A stretch of DNA of 38,295 nucleotides from Chitinophagaceae bacterium (lineage in GTDB: Bacteria > Bacteroidota > Bacteroidia > Chitinophagales > Chitinophagaceae). The stretch lies in contig JAIXOJ010000181.1 of NCBI GenBank assembly GCA_027486835.1, positions 1-38,295 on the forward strand, written 5' to 3'. The notes beneath the pieces are model-generated. The model was given only the letters and a program-made list of their open reading frames with translations. It did no database searches and had not been told where the DNA came from. A program made the position numbers and the translations under genes. This document shows positions 37,245 to 38,295 of this stretch, piece after piece (positions within the stretch are counted from its first letter, which is position 1; each line of letters starts with the position of its first letter).

Positions 37245-37921
37245 TGAACCCAAGACAATTTGAAGAGTTAGTTTGCGAACACTTCCGCAACTCAGGTTAT
37301 GAAGCCAAAACGAATTCGTACGTTGGCGACTATGGTGTTGATGTTTTTGCAACTAAAGGAAAAGAGAAAATAGCCGTTCAAGTAAAAATGTATGGTGGCG
37401 GGACAAGAAAGATTAACCGCCAAATGGTTATGGAATTACACGGTGCTAAGGATTATTTTGATTGCACTAAGGCAGTTATTGCGACTGACGGAGCATTGAT
37501 GACAGACGCAAAAGAAGTAGCGAGTAAACTAAAAATTGAGGTTCTGTATATTGACAGTTCCTTCGTTCCGACAACAAAAAAAACATTAACACAAGACAAA
37601 ACATTTGACAGCATTTGGGAAAAATATATCATTCCCTTACAAGGCAAAACTTTAACAAGAGACAACGGAGAAACAAACGAAATTTTGAAAGTAAATTGGA
37701 GTGAAATTGAACGACTAACATCAAACGGAAACAAAGGGAAAATTAAAGTTGAAATATTTAGACAAGCAATCAACAAACTTCTTGCAGACGGTTCAATTAC
37801 TCGTGACTACATCAACCAAAATTACGTTGGACGTGCATCATCAGGAGTAATTTTAATTCTATCACAAGTTCCATTTTTCAAACTGACTGACAAACCAACT
37901 GGACTAAAATATATCAAATGA
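37244..37921 (+). CDS. Mrr-type restriction endonuclease-like protein (225 aa)
   Basis: The PD-(D/E)XK fold of the Mrr_cat family fills residues 1-105: helix RQFEELVCEHFRNSGYEAK, then GDYGVDVFA with Asp33, then KIAVQVK with Gln46 and Lys48 (the Q-x-K form typical of Mrr), and KAVIATDGALMTDAKEVA. The C-terminal 120 residues have no family I recognise and end in ...SSGVILILSQVPFFKL. The ATG at 37244 fits the domain start; the TTG 30 bases upstream would lie inside the previous gene. Mrr proteins restrict foreign or modified DNA, so a defence role is possible; there is no methyltransferase beside it within the window. Confidence 0.85.
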   Translation: MNPRQFEELVCEHFRNSGYEAKTNSYVGDYGVDVFATKGKEKIAVQVKMYGGGTRKINRQMVMELHGAKDYFDCTKAVIATDGALMTDAKEVASKLKIEVLYIDSSFVPTTKKTLTQDKTFDSIWEKYIIPLQGKTLTRDNGETNEILKVNWSEIERLTSNGNKGKIKVEIFRQAINKLLADGSITRDYINQNYVGRASSGVILILSQVPFFKLTDKPTGLKYIK

Positions 37922-37946
37922 AAACCATTTCGACAGAAAAAACAGC

Positions 37947-38029
37947 AGCAGCTAATAACTAGGTTTTCGTTGCGTCCATAGGACACGCAATGAAAACCTA
38001 GTTGAACGAAACCTATTTAGCTAGCTGCT
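37947..38029. repeat. 83-nt nested imperfect palindrome after the Mrr gene
   Basis: The outer arms AGCAGCTA (37947-37954) and TAGCTGCT (38022-38029) enclose a long inner hairpin at 37957-38003 whose arms start AACTAGGTTTTC and end GAAAACCTAGTT, with ATA as the loop. The inner arms differ by one substitution and a 2-nt insertion. There is no T run, so it is not a standard terminator. It resembles in outline a folded recombination site or the end of a mobile cassette. Confidence 0.75.
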
Positions 38030-38167
38030 TCAATTCTAGTGTAGGGTATGAATTTGGTGTATGAATAAAATTTCGGCAATATTGCAATCATTGAGCTTCG
38101 GTTATGGTCAGGCGGAATGCTAATTCCCCAAAAAACGCCAAGCCTTTTTCGATATAGGCACAATTAT

Positions 38168-38295
38168 ATGGATACATCTCACGACATTAAAGACTTATCA
38201 AATAAAATCTGGAGAAGTTGTGTCCATAGACCAACAAGAATTGAAACAGAACCTTTCGACAAGGAACTTCAACAAATAGACATAAAGGAATTTAT
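38168..38295 (+). CDS. Hypothetical protein, 3' end outside window
   Basis: Open frame from ATG 38168 to the window edge, 42 codons and part of the next: MDTSHDIKDLSNKIWRSC, then acidic residues. No family recognised. Base use matches the nuclease pair rather than the sugar genes, and it follows the palindrome by 138 nt, so it may be the next unit of the same accessory region. Confidence 0.55.
   Translation, partial: MDTSHDIKDLSNKIWRSCVHRPTRIETEPFDKELQQIDIKEF

Noticed and set aside
37947-38029. Integron attC site
   Set aside because: The right side has a GTTRRRY-like GTTGAAC but the left side has no matching RYYYAAC, the asymmetry is large, and no integrase is in the window; kept only as an unexplained palindrome.

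Overview
The window is AT-rich chromosomal DNA from a member of the Bacteroidota, most likely Chitinophagaceae or a close relative. The evidence is a SusC/SusD pair, an ECF sigma/FecR pair, several proteins with type IX secretion (T9SS) C-terminal sorting domains, A-rich leaders instead of strong Shine-Dalgarno sites, and the CCCCTC...GAGGGG type of small intergenic element. I saw no rRNA, tRNA or CRISPR array.

Layout. (1) 2-1000 (+): the 3' end of a T9SS cargo gene cut by the window edge. (2) 17692-1300 (-): a seven-gene set in the order ECF sigma, FecR anti-sigma, SusC with an N-terminal STN signalling domain, SusD, then three paralogous secreted beta-helix proteins of 1372, 848 and 854 aa, closed by an intrinsic terminator at 1224-1255. 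(3) 17693-18571: divergent intergenic region with an 11-copy, 41-bp tandem repeat. (4) 18572-27181 (+): a 2869-aa repetitive T9SS surface protein with its own terminator. (5) 27239-28369: gene-free stretch holding a MITE-like element with a 7-bp target duplication and a 13-copy, 21-bp array. (6) 28370-35873 (+): GH3 glycosidase with its own terminator, then an SGNH hydrolase, a heparinase II/III-type lyase and a GH88 unsaturated glucuronyl hydrolase, ending in a terminator at 35912-35946. (7) 36048-36383: a 16-copy, 21-bp array. (8) 36768-37921 (+): a translationally coupled GIY-YIG nuclease and Mrr-type endonuclease pair, followed by a large imperfect palindrome and the start of another gene that leaves the window.

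How it may work together (inference). Regions 2 and 6 look like a polysaccharide utilisation locus. SusC/D would bind and import oligosaccharides, and the STN domain would signal occupancy to FecR and release the sigma factor. The exported beta-helix proteins would bind or cut the polymer, the lyase would make unsaturated uronyl ends, GH88 would remove them, GH3 would trim beta-linked sugars and the SGNH enzyme would remove acyl groups. The enzyme set fits a uronic-acid-containing, possibly acylated glycan; the exact substrate cannot be read from the sequence.

The least explained features are three tandem arrays with unrelated sequences but a shared design (a short inverted repeat of about 14 nt plus a spacer), a chimeric beta-helix protein that has taken the tail module of the giant surface protein without its sorting signal, a 30-bp palindrome sitting in frame inside a sorting domain, and the small nuclease cassette at the right end.
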